A stretch of 64,000 bases of DNA, taken from the NCBI GenBank assembly GCA_900540475.1, contig UQGG01000016.1, positions 1 through 64,000 of the forward strand. Reading direction: 5' to 3'. Source of the DNA: an uncultured Robinsoniella sp. (GTDB taxonomy: Bacteria; Bacillota; Clostridia; Lachnospirales; Lachnospiraceae). A program made the translations under genes and the position numbers. Of the stretch, positions 27,656 through 37,534 are shown one piece after another. The notes below the pieces were generated by a model. That model did no database searches. It saw only the letters and a list, made by a program, of their open reading frames with translations, and had not been told where the DNA came from. The first letter of the stretch is position 1; every line of letters starts with the position of its first letter.

Positions 27656-30600
27656 ATGAAATGGAGAGGTTTTTGTAAAAGGGTACTTGCCCTGGTATTA
27701 GCAGTTGTCATGGTACTTGGCATTGTACCGGTTACATCCCTGAAAGTACAGGCGAAAGCGTGGGATCCAAATAAGGCTAATGAAAATCTGGAGATACGAT
27801 TCTGGGAAGACCAGCAACCGGGAATAAGATTTTATATCAATGCAGGAGCACGGTATATCCTGGAACGTGTAAAAGAACCCAATGTGGGAACCAGTAACGG
27901 GGAATGGTCCGTTATGGATCTTTTACGTGGAATGTATATTGGCGCAGATTATATGCATTACATTGAAGAGGGATATTTTAGTGACTATCTGAAGAGGGTT
28001 GAGCAATATGTGATTGATAAAAATGGGAAATTGCATTTTGCCAAATCTACAGAATGGTCCAGAGTTATACTGGCGTTAAGTGCACTGGGATATGATATTA
28101 CTGATGTTGCAGGATATAACTTTATCGATAAATTGTCATCCTCATACAAATTTTCATATTTGCAGGGTATTAATGGTCCAATCTGGGAAGTAATTGCCAT
28201 GAATACCGGTGGATATTCTTTTATTAAAAATCCGGTTGATGCAGAATCAGGGGATGTTAATAACTTTGGCAGAATGTTGGAATTTATTTTAAGGAAAGAA
28301 ATTGTTCAAAAGGATGGTACGAAAGGGGGATTTGCACTGAAAGGGGATATTCCCGATCCGGATATAACAGGAATGGCTCTTCAGGCAATGGCACCATATT
28401 ATTTAGATCAGGCAAAATATGTGCAAACCGGTTCATCTGTATCTTATAATGAATTTCAAAAAGTAGTCGAAAGAGGAATTCTGGAACTAAGCAAATTACA
28501 AGCGGCAAATGGTGCGTTTAAGGGATGGGGAAATGTGAATTCGGAATCTACGGTGCAGGCGATTGTAGCATTAACTGCACTTAACATTGATCCCAAATCA
28601 TCTTATGTAGAACTGCCCAATATCGGTAAAAGCTGCAGTTTCATTCAAAAAGGGATGGTACAGGACGGAGTTAATACAAATAATATGATTGATGCCCTTC
28701 TTACTTTCTGGGCGTCCAGGAGTGGTGCGTCACCAGGATCAGGTGGCTTCAAGCATGTTACGGCAGGAGATGATGGAGGAAGTGGTTCCGGAAATGTTGT
28801 AAACGGAATGGCTACTGACCAGGCAGTCTATGGATTAATCGCATATGACCGATTTTTAAATGGAGAAAACTCTTTATATGATATGACTGATATGACGGAC
28901 GGCAGCTATCAGGAAATGGCCCCCGCATCTTTTTCAGTAATTTTTGACGGAAATGGTCATGCAGAGAGCTTTGTAGAAGAGCACAGTCCTTATGCCGAGG
29001 TAAAAATGCCAGTAGTAACTGCTACAGACGGGGAAGAACTCATCGGTTGGAATACAAAAAAAGATGGAACCGGGAGTTTTTACCAGCCGGGTGAATTACT
29101 GTCTATGCCGGAGCATGACATTAAGTTATATGCACAGTATGGTAAAAATAAATATTCTATAAATGTAAAATTAAATGACGGTACACTTGCACCGGGAGTT
29201 TCAATACCAAGTATCTATACTCCTTATACAGACACGATTGTACTGCCGACTGCAGAACAGATTACAAAAGATGGATGTATCTTCAAAGGGTGGTACAAAA
29301 ATTCTTCATTTACAGGTACCCCAATTACTGAAATTCCAAAGGGCAGTTATGGAGACATGACTCTTCATGCAAAATGGATTGTGGATTATCTATCAGGTTT
29401 AAATGAATTCTTTGGAATCATAAATAAATTGAATGTGGAAGGTATCACTATTTCAGACCGTTCTAATATTTTACGGGCTAGAGAAATATATGATGGATTA
29501 CATGCGGTACAGCAGGCAGCAGTTGATGAAAAGTACTATAGAAAGCTGTTGAGAGCCGAAGAGAAACTAGCTGCATTAGAAGCCAGTATGGATGAAAGTA
29601 AAATTGTAATTGAATTAATTAATAATTTAGGCAATGAGATTGCTCTGAAGGATGCAAAAGCTATTTCAGAAGCTAGGGCTGCATATGACGCACTGTCTGA
29701 AGAAGAGCAGGAGATGATCACAAACTACAGTAAGCTGATTGATTTAGAAGCAAAGTTGGCTGTATTAATCGAAAATGATAATCGGGTTAAAGAAGTGGAA
29801 AAGCTGATTAGTTCTATTGGGAATGTCAGTATTGAATCGCAGGAAGCAATTGAACAGGCAAGGGAAGCTTATAATAACCTTAATGAAGAACAAAAGGTGC
29901 TTGTAAATGAACGTACTTTGCGGCAGTTGGAAACTGCAGAAGAAACGCTTTCTGTTTTAAAAGAAAGTGCAGCCAGAATTGCGCTTGTTCAGGAAAAAAT
30001 ACAGGCAATACCAAATTTAGAGGATCTAAACCTTGAAGATAATAGTTTTCAACTGATTTCCGAAGCCCATGCAGCTTATCTGATGCTTTCAGAAGAAGAA
30101 AAGTCACAACTGCAGGAGGGTATACTCGATCGCCTTATTTCGTCTGAACAAATACTTTATGATATGGCACAGGAGTTTGGTTCAGAAGATGACTTTAAGG
30201 TAGCAACAGAAGTTGTAAATCAAATTGCGGAATTAGGGGGATCTGCATCTCTGGATTCAGAAGCTGATATTTTGGCTGCCAGGTCATCTTATGAAGCGCT
30301 TACGAGCAATGTTCAAAAGGTCCTGGTTGAAAATTATTATACTTTAGTACGAATTGAGATGGACCTTGCTGCTTTAAAAAATGATAAAGCGCTGGCAGAG
30401 GAAATGATGGCTAGAATTGCTGGAATAGGAGAGGTTACATTAAATAAAGAAAGTGAACTGGTTTCGATCCGCCGTGATTTTGGAAGGATGACTGCAAATC
30501 AAAAGAAGCTGGTGGAAAATTACCAGGTATTGGTTCAGGCGGAGATGGCACTTTCTAATATGAAATACAACTATAAAAAGGCACAGGAAGTACTTGATAA

Positions 30601-31759
30601 AATCTCAGCAATCGGCACCGTGTCAATGGGCAGCAAAGATGCAATACTTTTGGCAAGAGCAGCATATGATAACCTGAGGGAAGAGCAGCTTGCCTATATA
30701 TCACAGCAGGAATATCAGGTTCTAACAGACGCAGAAAAAGAATATGAAAGAATTTTAAGCCTACAGTTAAAAGGCATTGGGCTTAATCGTTATCAGTTAA
30801 CCGTTGATGTAGGAAGCAGTGTAAATTTACAGGTTTCTTATAATCCTGTAAATACTATCAATGATAAGACTGTAAAATGGAGCAGCAGTAATAATAAAGT
30901 AGTAACGGTACAAAATGGACAGATCAAGGGAATTAGTAATGGAGAGGCAGCAATTACAGCCAGTGTAGGGAAATTTTCAGTATTGTGCCGCGTAGTAGTT
31001 CAATCGCCTTTGAAGGGACTGACTATGAATCAGACGAATATTGCACTTGTGAAAGGACAAAGCAGTTTATTATCTATTGGCTATGTACCGGAGAATACTA
31101 CTTCGGATCGAAATGCAGTTTGGAGCAGCAGTAATAATAAAGTTGCTGCTGTTTCAGGCGGCAGAGTCACTGCTCAGGGTGCTGGAACTGCAGTAATAAC
31201 AGCTAAGGTAGGTAATTTTACAACGAGATGTAATATTACGGTTTCGAACTACAGTTTGACTTATGTTCTTGCCGGAGGAAGCAATCATTCAGGTAATCCA
31301 TCAGTTTATAATGGAAATGCTTCTATTTCTTTAAGGTCTCCAAAAAAAGCAGGTTACCTGTTTAAAGGCTGGTATACGGACCGAAAGTTTAAAAAGCAAA
31401 TTAAAAAAATACAAAAAGGAAAAGGAAGCAATTATACACTATATGCGAAGTGGGAAAAAGTTAAGAAACCTTCTAAACCCGTAATTAAAAGTGTTTCGAA
31501 TTCTAATGCAAAAAAATTGAAAGTAGTGATAAAGAAAAAGGTAAAATACGCTCAGGGTTATCAAATACAATATGCATTGGATAAACGTTTTAGAAAGAGT
31601 ATGAAAACGGTAACAACCAAAAGCACAAGTAAAACACTAACAAAATTGAAGAAGAAAAAAACATATTATGTACGGGTACGGGCATATCGTAAAGATTCAG
31701 TGGGTAACTATATATATGGTTCTTATAGTTCGACTAAGAAAATAAAGATTACGAAATAA
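27656..31759 (+). CDS. Large secreted alpha-toroid protein with FIVAR-like and Big_2 domains
   Basis: 1367 residues. Signal peptide about 1-33. Alpha-alpha toroid about 58-412 with EWSRVILALSALGYDITDV, QGINGPIWEVIAMN, DPDITGMALQAMAPYY, STVQAIVALTALNIDP and MATDQAVYGLIAYDRFLNG. Flg_new repeats lie at about 425-497 and 500-575, six to seven helical FIVAR-like repeats of about 65 residues at 580-1035 (ARAAYDALSEEEQ type), two Big_2 domains at about 1038-1196, another Flg_new at 1200-1268 and a basic fibronectin-like tail at 1270-1367. The tail resembles that of the 516-2837 protein. It lies between two beta-domain genes and the next gene starts 13 bp later, so cotranscription is near certain. 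Inferred B12-binding alpha subunit on a long stalk. Confidence 0.88.
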   Translation: MKWRGFCKRVLALVLAVVMVLGIVPVTSLKVQAKAWDPNKANENLEIRFWEDQQPGIRFYINAGARYILERVKEPNVGTSNGEWSVMDLLRGMYIGADYMHYIEEGYFSDYLKRVEQYVIDKNGKLHFAKSTEWSRVILALSALGYDITDVAGYNFIDKLSSSYKFSYLQGINGPIWEVIAMNTGGYSFIKNPVDAESGDVNNFGRMLEFILRKEIVQKDGTKGGFALKGDIPDPDITGMALQAMAPYYLDQAKYVQTGSSVSYNEFQKVVERGILELSKLQAANGAFKGWGNVNSESTVQAIVALTALNIDPKSSYVELPNIGKSCSFIQKGMVQDGVNTNNMIDALLTFWASRSGASPGSGGFKHVTAGDDGGSGSGNVVNGMATDQAVYGLIAYDRFLNGENSLYDMTDMTDGSYQEMAPASFSVIFDGNGHAESFVEEHSPYAEVKMPVVTATDGEELIGWNTKKDGTGSFYQPGELLSMPEHDIKLYAQYGKNKYSINVKLNDGTLAPGVSIPSIYTPYTDTIVLPTAEQITKDGCIFKGWYKNSSFTGTPITEIPKGSYGDMTLHAKWIVDYLSGLNEFFGIINKLNVEGITISDRSNILRAREIYDGLHAVQQAAVDEKYYRKLLRAEEKLAALEASMDESKIVIELINNLGNEIALKDAKAISEARAAYDALSEEEQEMITNYSKLIDLEAKLAVLIENDNRVKEVEKLISSIGNVSIESQEAIEQAREAYNNLNEEQKVLVNERTLRQLETAEETLSVLKESAARIALVQEKIQAIPNLEDLNLEDNSFQLISEAHAAYLMLSEEEKSQLQEGILDRLISSEQILYDMAQEFGSEDDFKVATEVVNQIAELGGSASLDSEADILAARSSYEALTSNVQKVLVENYYTLVRIEMDLAALKNDKALAEEMMARIAGIGEVTLNKESELVSIRRDFGRMTANQKKLVENYQVLVQAEMALSNMKYNYKKAQEVLDKISAIGTVSMGSKDAILLARAAYDNLREEQLAYISQQEYQVLTDAEKEYERILSLQLKGIGLNRYQLTVDVGSSVNLQVSYNPVNTINDKTVKWSSSNNKVVTVQNGQIKGISNGEAAITASVGKFSVLCRVVVQSPLKGLTMNQTNIALVKGQSSLLSIGYVPENTTSDRNAVWSSSNNKVAAVSGGRVTAQGAGTAVITAKVGNFTTRCNITVSNYSLTYVLAGGSNHSGNPSVYNGNASISLRSPKKAGYLFKGWYTDRKFKKQIKKIQKGKGSNYTLYAKWEKVKKPSKPVIKSVSNSNAKKLKVVIKKKVKYAQGYQIQYALDKRFRKSMKTVTTKSTSKTLTKLKKKKTYYVRVRAYRKDSVGNYIYGSYSSTKKIKITK

Positions 31760-31772
31760 TGAGGTGAAAGCG

Positions 31773-33965
31773 ATGGGAAAACTTTGGTCAAATATTAAGA
31801 CCAGTGTAAAAAAGCATAGAAGCGCGTCAACGGGTGTCACAACACTGTTGGTAATCATCTTGTTAACCGCCACGTTCATAAATGCTTTAAGCAGTCAGGC
31901 TTCAGCTGTTCCATCCAACCCAATCCAGGGACTGTCGAAAGACAGCTCCCTGGTAAAATTGACCAGTACAAATGAAGTAGTGCCAACTTTGCCGAAGGGA
32001 ATCGCAGCGGCAACAACTTCATCCGTAAATTCTGACCCGGATGAAGAACAGAACCAGGGGCAAAACAAGAATAAAAACAATAACCCCGAGACGAATAAAA
32101 AGCAGGGGAATACTTCTGGTTCAGGAAAAGCAACAGGCAATGATGGTTCGACTGGTAATGGAGGTAACACCGGAAACGAAAATTTTGGAAGCTCGAATGG
32201 ACAAAGCGGAAATGGAAGCGGAGACAACAATGGGAATGGGCCTGGTGATAAGGGGAAAGAGAACGGGAATAAGGAGCTGGGACCAAAAGGTGAGCAGCAA
32301 AATGAATATTTTAAGACGACAATTATAGATGGTGAAACAGTCACCAATAGTGTTTACACATTTGCAATTTCTCAGATTAATAAAGAACTGACGGTAAGAA
32401 ATGTATCTGTTAAGGTGAATAGTGGGGAGGATTTAGAATTTACGGGCAGCGTGAAGCTATCCTCTGGTGAAAATAAGATAAAAGTATCCGTTACTTATCG
32501 GGATAAAGATAAAAAGGTATTTACCGTTTCCAAAACTTATACGGTATATTTAGAGTTGGTAAAGATACAAATAAACTGTAACATAAATAATAATGATACG
32601 GTTACAAAGAATAATTACAGCTTCACTGCATATGCAGAAGTATCTGGAAAAGAAATACCGGTAACAGTAACATTTAATGGGAATGTTGTTACATCAGAAT
32701 CCAATGAATATCAGGTATCGCTTCAGGAAGGGAAAAACCATTTTGTTGTATCAGCTGTAAACGGTGAGAGCAGTGAGGAAAAAAAGTATACCATTACATA
32801 TAACAAACCCATCAGTGATCTGACAATCAGTACAAATTTAGAAGATTTTGAAGTAGTTGATGTTCCTGAAATTACATTTTATGCCCGAGGACTGAGAGGA
32901 TCTAAGGAAGTGGACATGATAGTCACCTGTAAGGGAGAAGAACTAACCAGTGATGAAAATGGCAATTATACATATTCCTTTACGGATAAGGGTAAATATA
33001 CATTTTTTCTGCAGGCTATAGATGGTGATGATAGAACTGAACCCAAAGGTATTGATGTAGATTATTCATTTGTAGTAGGTGAAGATGGTGAAGAAATTGA
33101 TCCTTTTAAACCAACCATTACTTCTGATTTATTCGAAATAGTACAAAATGACGTAGAAGTTCCGGGGGAATTTAGTTTTTATCTGTCTTGTAAGGATTAT
33201 AAAGGAAATTATATCACAGCAGAAAATTTCAAGGTATTTGTAAATGGTGAAGAAATAATGTATGTACAACCCAATGTGGAAAAGACTTCATATAATGCAA
33301 GTTTAGTTCCCGGACATAATACAATTGAAATATATGTTTATGATGTTAATAATAACAAAGTAGGTTTTGAATGTATAACTGTCACATCAGATCCGGACCT
33401 CCCGGCAGATGGTGAAAAGATTGTAGGTACAATACATGTATCCATGGAAGCAACAACTGTTGGGGTAGCGAATTTTTTTTCTGAAACAGTTGATATAAAA
33501 GAAGGAGAAAATTTAGCACATACAATAGAAGCCATTTTTGAAAATTACGGAATGCTGTCGGAATATAAGGGCTCAATAGATGAAGGTTATTATTTAGAAA
33601 GGATCACTACAAATTATGAATTAATCAGCACCCCTGCTATTCCTGAGGATTTAAAAGAAAAATTATTGGAATGGGATAAGGGAACCGGTGAAGTATATCA
33701 TGATAAACATTTAGACAATTACAGCCTTGGTGAATTTGATTTTACAATGGGCTCAGGGTGGATGTACATGGTAAATGGAGAATATCCGAATCTGGGATTT
33801 GCGCAGTATTATCCAAAAGACGGTGATGATATACGTATCCGCTTTACTCTTGCATACGGAAGTGATATCGGCGGCGGCGCCGCAATGGGCGGTAATAATC
33901 CGTCACCAGATGGCAATCAAAACGGCACCGACACCGGATCAGTCATCTGGGATAAGGAGTGGTAA
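31773..33965 (+). CDS. N-terminally anchored DUF4430 protein
   Basis: 730 residues from ATG 31773 (GAGGTG 7 bases upstream; a GTG at 31764 is less likely). A basic N-terminus and hydrophobic segment at about 21-43 may be an uncleaved anchor or a signal. Residues about 86-171 are an Asn/Gly/Lys-rich disordered linker. Several beta-sandwich-like domains follow (about 175-540, cadherin-like or Ig-like, not identified). The DUF4430 domain is at about 551-716 with SGWMY at 661-665, then GEYPNLGFAQYYPKDGDDIRIRF. The spacing and YxPKDGD pattern resemble the C-terminal end of vertebrate transcobalamin. Its stop overlaps the ribosome-site region of the next, toroid-bearing gene. Confidence 0.87.
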   Translation: MGKLWSNIKTSVKKHRSASTGVTTLLVIILLTATFINALSSQASAVPSNPIQGLSKDSSLVKLTSTNEVVPTLPKGIAAATTSSVNSDPDEEQNQGQNKNKNNNPETNKKQGNTSGSGKATGNDGSTGNGGNTGNENFGSSNGQSGNGSGDNNGNGPGDKGKENGNKELGPKGEQQNEYFKTTIIDGETVTNSVYTFAISQINKELTVRNVSVKVNSGEDLEFTGSVKLSSGENKIKVSVTYRDKDKKVFTVSKTYTVYLELVKIQINCNINNNDTVTKNNYSFTAYAEVSGKEIPVTVTFNGNVVTSESNEYQVSLQEGKNHFVVSAVNGESSEEKKYTITYNKPISDLTISTNLEDFEVVDVPEITFYARGLRGSKEVDMIVTCKGEELTSDENGNYTYSFTDKGKYTFFLQAIDGDDRTEPKGIDVDYSFVVGEDGEEIDPFKPTITSDLFEIVQNDVEVPGEFSFYLSCKDYKGNYITAENFKVFVNGEEIMYVQPNVEKTSYNASLVPGHNTIEIYVYDVNNNKVGFECITVTSDPDLPADGEKIVGTIHVSMEATTVGVANFFSETVDIKEGENLAHTIEAIFENYGMLSEYKGSIDEGYYLERITTNYELISTPAIPEDLKEKLLEWDKGTGEVYHDKHLDNYSLGEFDFTMGSGWMYMVNGEYPNLGFAQYYPKDGDDIRIRFTLAYGSDIGGGAAMGGNNPSPDGNQNGTDTGSVIWDKEW

Positions 33966-33970
33966 TCATC

Positions 33971-35926
33971 ATGAGATTAAAAATGAACGCAGATAAATTA
34001 ATAAAGAAGCTTCTGGTAATGTGTACTGCCTGCTGTATCCTTGCAGGCATATTCACAATTACTGCAGAAGCTTCCCACAAAGATTATACCCCGGACGAAC
34101 TGTTAAATGTTATGGAGGGAATTATAAACTGGCGCAAGGCTATTTCAGGCGTCAGCCTGGACGAACCTCTGATGTCAGAAGTTTTTTTAGACAGTGTGGG
34201 ATCGACTGCAGGCGACTGGGCAGCTATTGGCATAGGCAGAAGCGGATATGCAGATGATTACAATGCTTATCTTGCCGTTACGGCGGCGTATATCAGTAAA
34301 TCCTATCAGGAAAACGGATATTTGGATCGTACAAAAGCGACGGAATGGCAGAGAATCGGACTGGCGGTGCTCTCAGCAGGAGGAGATCCGGTTTCTATAG
34401 GAGAGGACCAGGAGGGCAATCCAATTGATCTGGTGGCGGATGGCAGTTATAATCGGGGCAAGGTAATGTCGCTGGGTACACAGGGAACTAACGGACTGAT
34501 CTTCGGACTGCTGCTCATGGATAGTATGCGATATGATATTCCGGCGGATGCGGCAGATACGAGAGAAGGGTTGCTGGAGAAGATTCTCAGCAGTCAGATT
34601 AAGGATGGCGGGTTTAATCTGACATCCATAGATCCGCAATCGGATGTAGATATGACTGCCATGGCGCTTCAGGCATTGGCACCTTACTATAACAGTGAGA
34701 AGACCTATCGCTATGTGCAGCAGGGAACGAAGCAGGACCAGGTAAAAAGTGTCCGGCAGGTTGTGGACGAAGCCCTGCAATTCCTCTCATCCAGCCAGCA
34801 GGAATCGGGCGGTTTCACAAGCTGGGGATCGGAGAATTCGGAAAGCTGTTCTCAGGTGTTGATCGCATTAACAAGCCTTGGTATTGATCCGGGAAATGAT
34901 CAGCGGTTTATTAAAAATGGAAATACCGTCATTGATGGATTGATGCAGTACCATATGGAAGAAGGCGGGTTTATCCATTCGAAAGAATATGATGAGGAGA
35001 ATCCGAATGCCGACCCGGATAAATCCAACACCATGGCGAGTGACCAGGCATTATGTGCGCTGACAGCTCTGTGCCGCTACTATGGAGGAATGCGAAATTT
35101 ATATGATTTCCGTCCGGAGCAGACTGCGGAACTAAAAAAGCAGATATCGGATTTGGAGACCAGGATACATAACCTGAAAGAAGATGCAGCATCGGAGGAA
35201 ATCACAGCTGTTTATGATGCATATGAACAAATTCCGGCAGAAGAAAGAAGCTATGTTTCCTCCTATGCTGTCCTGGCAGATAAAATGGCTGAAAAAGGGA
35301 TTGCAAACAACTCAGAGCCATTGTCAGAACATATGGATTTGAATACAAAGGGAAACGGTACGGTCACTTCTCTATTTGGACAGGAGCTGGCAATGTCCGC
35401 AAATATTTTTTTTACAGAGGAAGATGTAAAAAAGGTGGACAGTCTGCCCGATCCCATTACCAGCGAATCTTACGTAGAAGTGGTCACTCTTCTGGATAAA
35501 TACCGCAAATCGGAGAATAAAGAAGACTATAAGCAATACAAAGAAAAGCTGGAAGAAAAAATAAAAGAAATTGACCAGATTAAAGAGACTATTAAATCAG
35601 TCAATGAGGAAGTTACGAAGAAGCTTTATCCACTGGATAAAATTTCTTTAAAGGACAAAGAAAAAGTTGAAGAAATTCAGCGAAAAATTGAAAGTTTAAG
35701 CGCATATGACCAGACCAAGATTTTACAGTACGAGGATATCCTTCAGGCAAATGTCAGAATTAAGAACCAGCTGAACGCGATAATTGCAGCAGCAGCAGCG
35801 GTAGTTTTGGTGGTTATTCTGGTTGTTATTGTGGCTATACGCATGGGCAGAAGAAAACGGCTGAAAAATGAGAAATATATAAGAGAAAATGACGATGAAG
35901 ACGAAGATGACGAAGACGACAATTAA
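33971..35926 (+). CDS. C-terminally membrane-anchored alpha-toroid protein
   Basis: 651 residues from ATG 33971 (AAGGAG upstream). Signal peptide about 1-33. Alpha-alpha toroid about 47-384 with EWQRIGLAVLSAGGDPVSIG, QGTNGLIFGLLLMDS, DVDMTAMALQALAPYY, SCSQVLIALTSLGIDP and MASDQALCALTALCRYYGG. A helical, probably coiled-coil stalk (about 385-600) leads to a single membrane span (about 602-626), a basic stop-transfer segment and a very acidic tail rich in Asp/Glu. This is the most compact alpha protein and closest to the membrane, so it is the best candidate to pass cobalamin to the ECF transporter encoded just downstream. Confidence 0.88.
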   Translation: MRLKMNADKLIKKLLVMCTACCILAGIFTITAEASHKDYTPDELLNVMEGIINWRKAISGVSLDEPLMSEVFLDSVGSTAGDWAAIGIGRSGYADDYNAYLAVTAAYISKSYQENGYLDRTKATEWQRIGLAVLSAGGDPVSIGEDQEGNPIDLVADGSYNRGKVMSLGTQGTNGLIFGLLLMDSMRYDIPADAADTREGLLEKILSSQIKDGGFNLTSIDPQSDVDMTAMALQALAPYYNSEKTYRYVQQGTKQDQVKSVRQVVDEALQFLSSSQQESGGFTSWGSENSESCSQVLIALTSLGIDPGNDQRFIKNGNTVIDGLMQYHMEEGGFIHSKEYDEENPNADPDKSNTMASDQALCALTALCRYYGGMRNLYDFRPEQTAELKKQISDLETRIHNLKEDAASEEITAVYDAYEQIPAEERSYVSSYAVLADKMAEKGIANNSEPLSEHMDLNTKGNGTVTSLFGQELAMSANIFFTEEDVKKVDSLPDPITSESYVEVVTLLDKYRKSENKEDYKQYKEKLEEKIKEIDQIKETIKSVNEEVTKKLYPLDKISLKDKEKVEEIQRKIESLSAYDQTKILQYEDILQANVRIKNQLNAIIAAAAAVVLVVILVVIVAIRMGRRKRLKNEKYIRENDDEDEDDEDDN

Positions 35927-35990
35927 GCCTAAGCCTAAAATCATTGTCATTCCATAAAGCTTGAAAAATAGGAATTAGAAAGGAAGTCAC

Positions 35991-36011
35991 AAAGGTTTTT
36001 AACCTTTTTTT
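35991..36011 (+). terminator. Weak terminator or attenuator inside the operon
   Basis: AAAGGTT (35991-35997), three-base loop, AACCTTT (36001-36007), four T. The stem is short, so read-through into the ECF genes is likely; it could lower their expression relative to the surface proteins. Confidence 0.45.
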
Positions 36012-36045
36012 GCAGTGGCACTGTCACAGAAATCGGTGATAGGAA

Positions 36046-36633
36046 ATGGGTACACAAATGAAAAAAGATTTACTGATACTTGCCTTTGCGGCTATCATTA
36101 TCATTGTTCTGTTTAAAGGTACAAAGTTTCAGTCTGTGGAAGATTATTACCTGACTCATGTGGATGATATTACAGAAGATTCCCAGACTGTTACATTTAG
36201 CATCCGGTGTGATACGATCCTGGATAACTGGGACCGGCTGGCACCGGAGCTGCAGGATGCAAAATATGTTCCGGCAGACGGTGTGATTTTAGCACCGACA
36301 AAATATGTACTTCGTCCGAAGGACACTGTTTTTGATATTCTAAACCGTGCCACGCGCCATGAAAAAATTCAGATGGAATATCAGGGGGCACAGGATAACG
36401 TTTACGGAAGTGCATACATTCAGGGGATAAATTTTCTGTATGAATATTCCTGCGGTCCCCTTAGCGGATGGATGTACCGGGTTAATGGAGCATTTCCGGA
36501 CTACGGGTGCAGCCGATATAAACCAAAGGATCGAGATGTAATCGAATTTGTTTATACCTGTGACCTTGGACGGGATATTGGAGGAAGCTTCGATACGCAA
36601 AATGACAGCAAGAATACTGAGACAGAAGAATGA
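36046..36633 (+). CDS. Small membrane-anchored DUF4430 protein
   Basis: 195 residues. A single N-terminal hydrophobic segment (about 8-24) without a clear cleavage site suggests a membrane-tethered extracellular domain. The DUF4430 domain fills residues about 85-182, with SGWMY at 140-144 and FPDYGCSRYKPKDRDVIEF. Cys are present in the beta domain (near 53, 136, 151 and 170) and may form disulphides. It sits 20 bp before EcfT, so it is probably the membrane-proximal beta partner delivering cobalamin to the ECF S subunit. GGTGAT lies 6 bases before ATG. Confidence 0.87.
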   Translation: MGTQMKKDLLILAFAAIIIIVLFKGTKFQSVEDYYLTHVDDITEDSQTVTFSIRCDTILDNWDRLAPELQDAKYVPADGVILAPTKYVLRPKDTVFDILNRATRHEKIQMEYQGAQDNVYGSAYIQGINFLYEYSCGPLSGWMYRVNGAFPDYGCSRYKPKDRDVIEFVYTCDLGRDIGGSFDTQNDSKNTETEE

Positions 36634-36652
36634 GTAAGCGAAGGAGAAAGAC

Positions 36653-37534
36653 ATGAGCGGTTTTGAAAAATTCCATCCGATTGTATTATTTACATATTAT
36701 GTATGTGTTATTTTATTTACCATGTTTTCTGCGCATCCGGTGATTTTACTGTGTACGCTGTTTGGTTCAATTCTCTTTTTTTCCATGCTGCATCCCGCCC
36801 GTATCGTGGCGCGCAACCTGGTATTCTATTTTTTTCTGTTTCTTCTGCTTGCAATCACCAACCCTCTGTTTTCACATAATGGAGAGACGATTTTATTTTT
36901 CATGAACGACAACCCGGTTACCCTGGAAGCGATTATGTATGGAGGTGCAATTGCCGTCATGATTGTGGGTGTAATGTTCTGGTGTAAATGCCTGAACGTT
37001 ATTATGACATCGGATAAGTTTTTGTATCTGTTTGGGAAAACGATTCCGAAATTGTCACTGGTGCTGTCTATGGCGCTGCGCTTTATTCCCCTCTTTAAAG
37101 TACAGATCAAAAAAATTAACCAGGCACAGAAGGCAATGGGACTGTATGCAAGTGACAGCAAGTTTGACAAGCTGGGGAGTTCTATGCGGGTATTCGACAG
37201 CCTGTTGTCCTGGTCTCTTGAAAACTCTATTGAAACCGCCGATGCAATGAAAGCGCGAGGATACGGGCTGCCGGGAAGAAAGAATTTTTCTCTTTTCCGG
37301 TTTCGGAAAGCAGATGGTATTTTAATTACAGCGATTGGAATTATGATGCTGTATATAGGTGGAAATTATTTTGCGGGGAAACTTGATTTTTACTACTATC
37401 CGGTTGTCTCCGGGATTGGAACAAAAGCCGAGGATATTTGGCGATATGCTGTCGTTTTATTATTTATGATACTTCCCGGATTACTGGAATTGAAGGAGAA
37501 AATACAATGGAAATACTTAAGATCGAGAATTTAA
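36653..37534 (+). CDS. ecfT: ECF transporter T component
   Basis: 293 residues, polytopic, EcfT/CbiQ family. Membrane segments lie at about 12-30, 33-48, 53-72, 90-112 and near 222-240. The coupling region contains LSMALRFIPLFK (about 138-149) and the C-terminal ETADAMKARGYG, whose ARG triplet is the ATPase-contact motif. It couples ATP hydrolysis to the S component. Overlaps the ATPase gene by 28 bp, indicating translational coupling. Regulated with the B12-surface genes through riboswitch 3 if read-through occurs. Confidence 0.92.
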   Translation: MSGFEKFHPIVLFTYYVCVILFTMFSAHPVILLCTLFGSILFFSMLHPARIVARNLVFYFFLFLLLAITNPLFSHNGETILFFMNDNPVTLEAIMYGGAIAVMIVGVMFWCKCLNVIMTSDKFLYLFGKTIPKLSLVLSMALRFIPLFKVQIKKINQAQKAMGLYASDSKFDKLGSSMRVFDSLLSWSLENSIETADAMKARGYGLPGRKNFSLFRFRKADGILITAIGIMMLYIGGNYFAGKLDFYYYPVVSGIGTKAEDIWRYAVVLLFMILPGLLELKEKIQWKYLRSRI

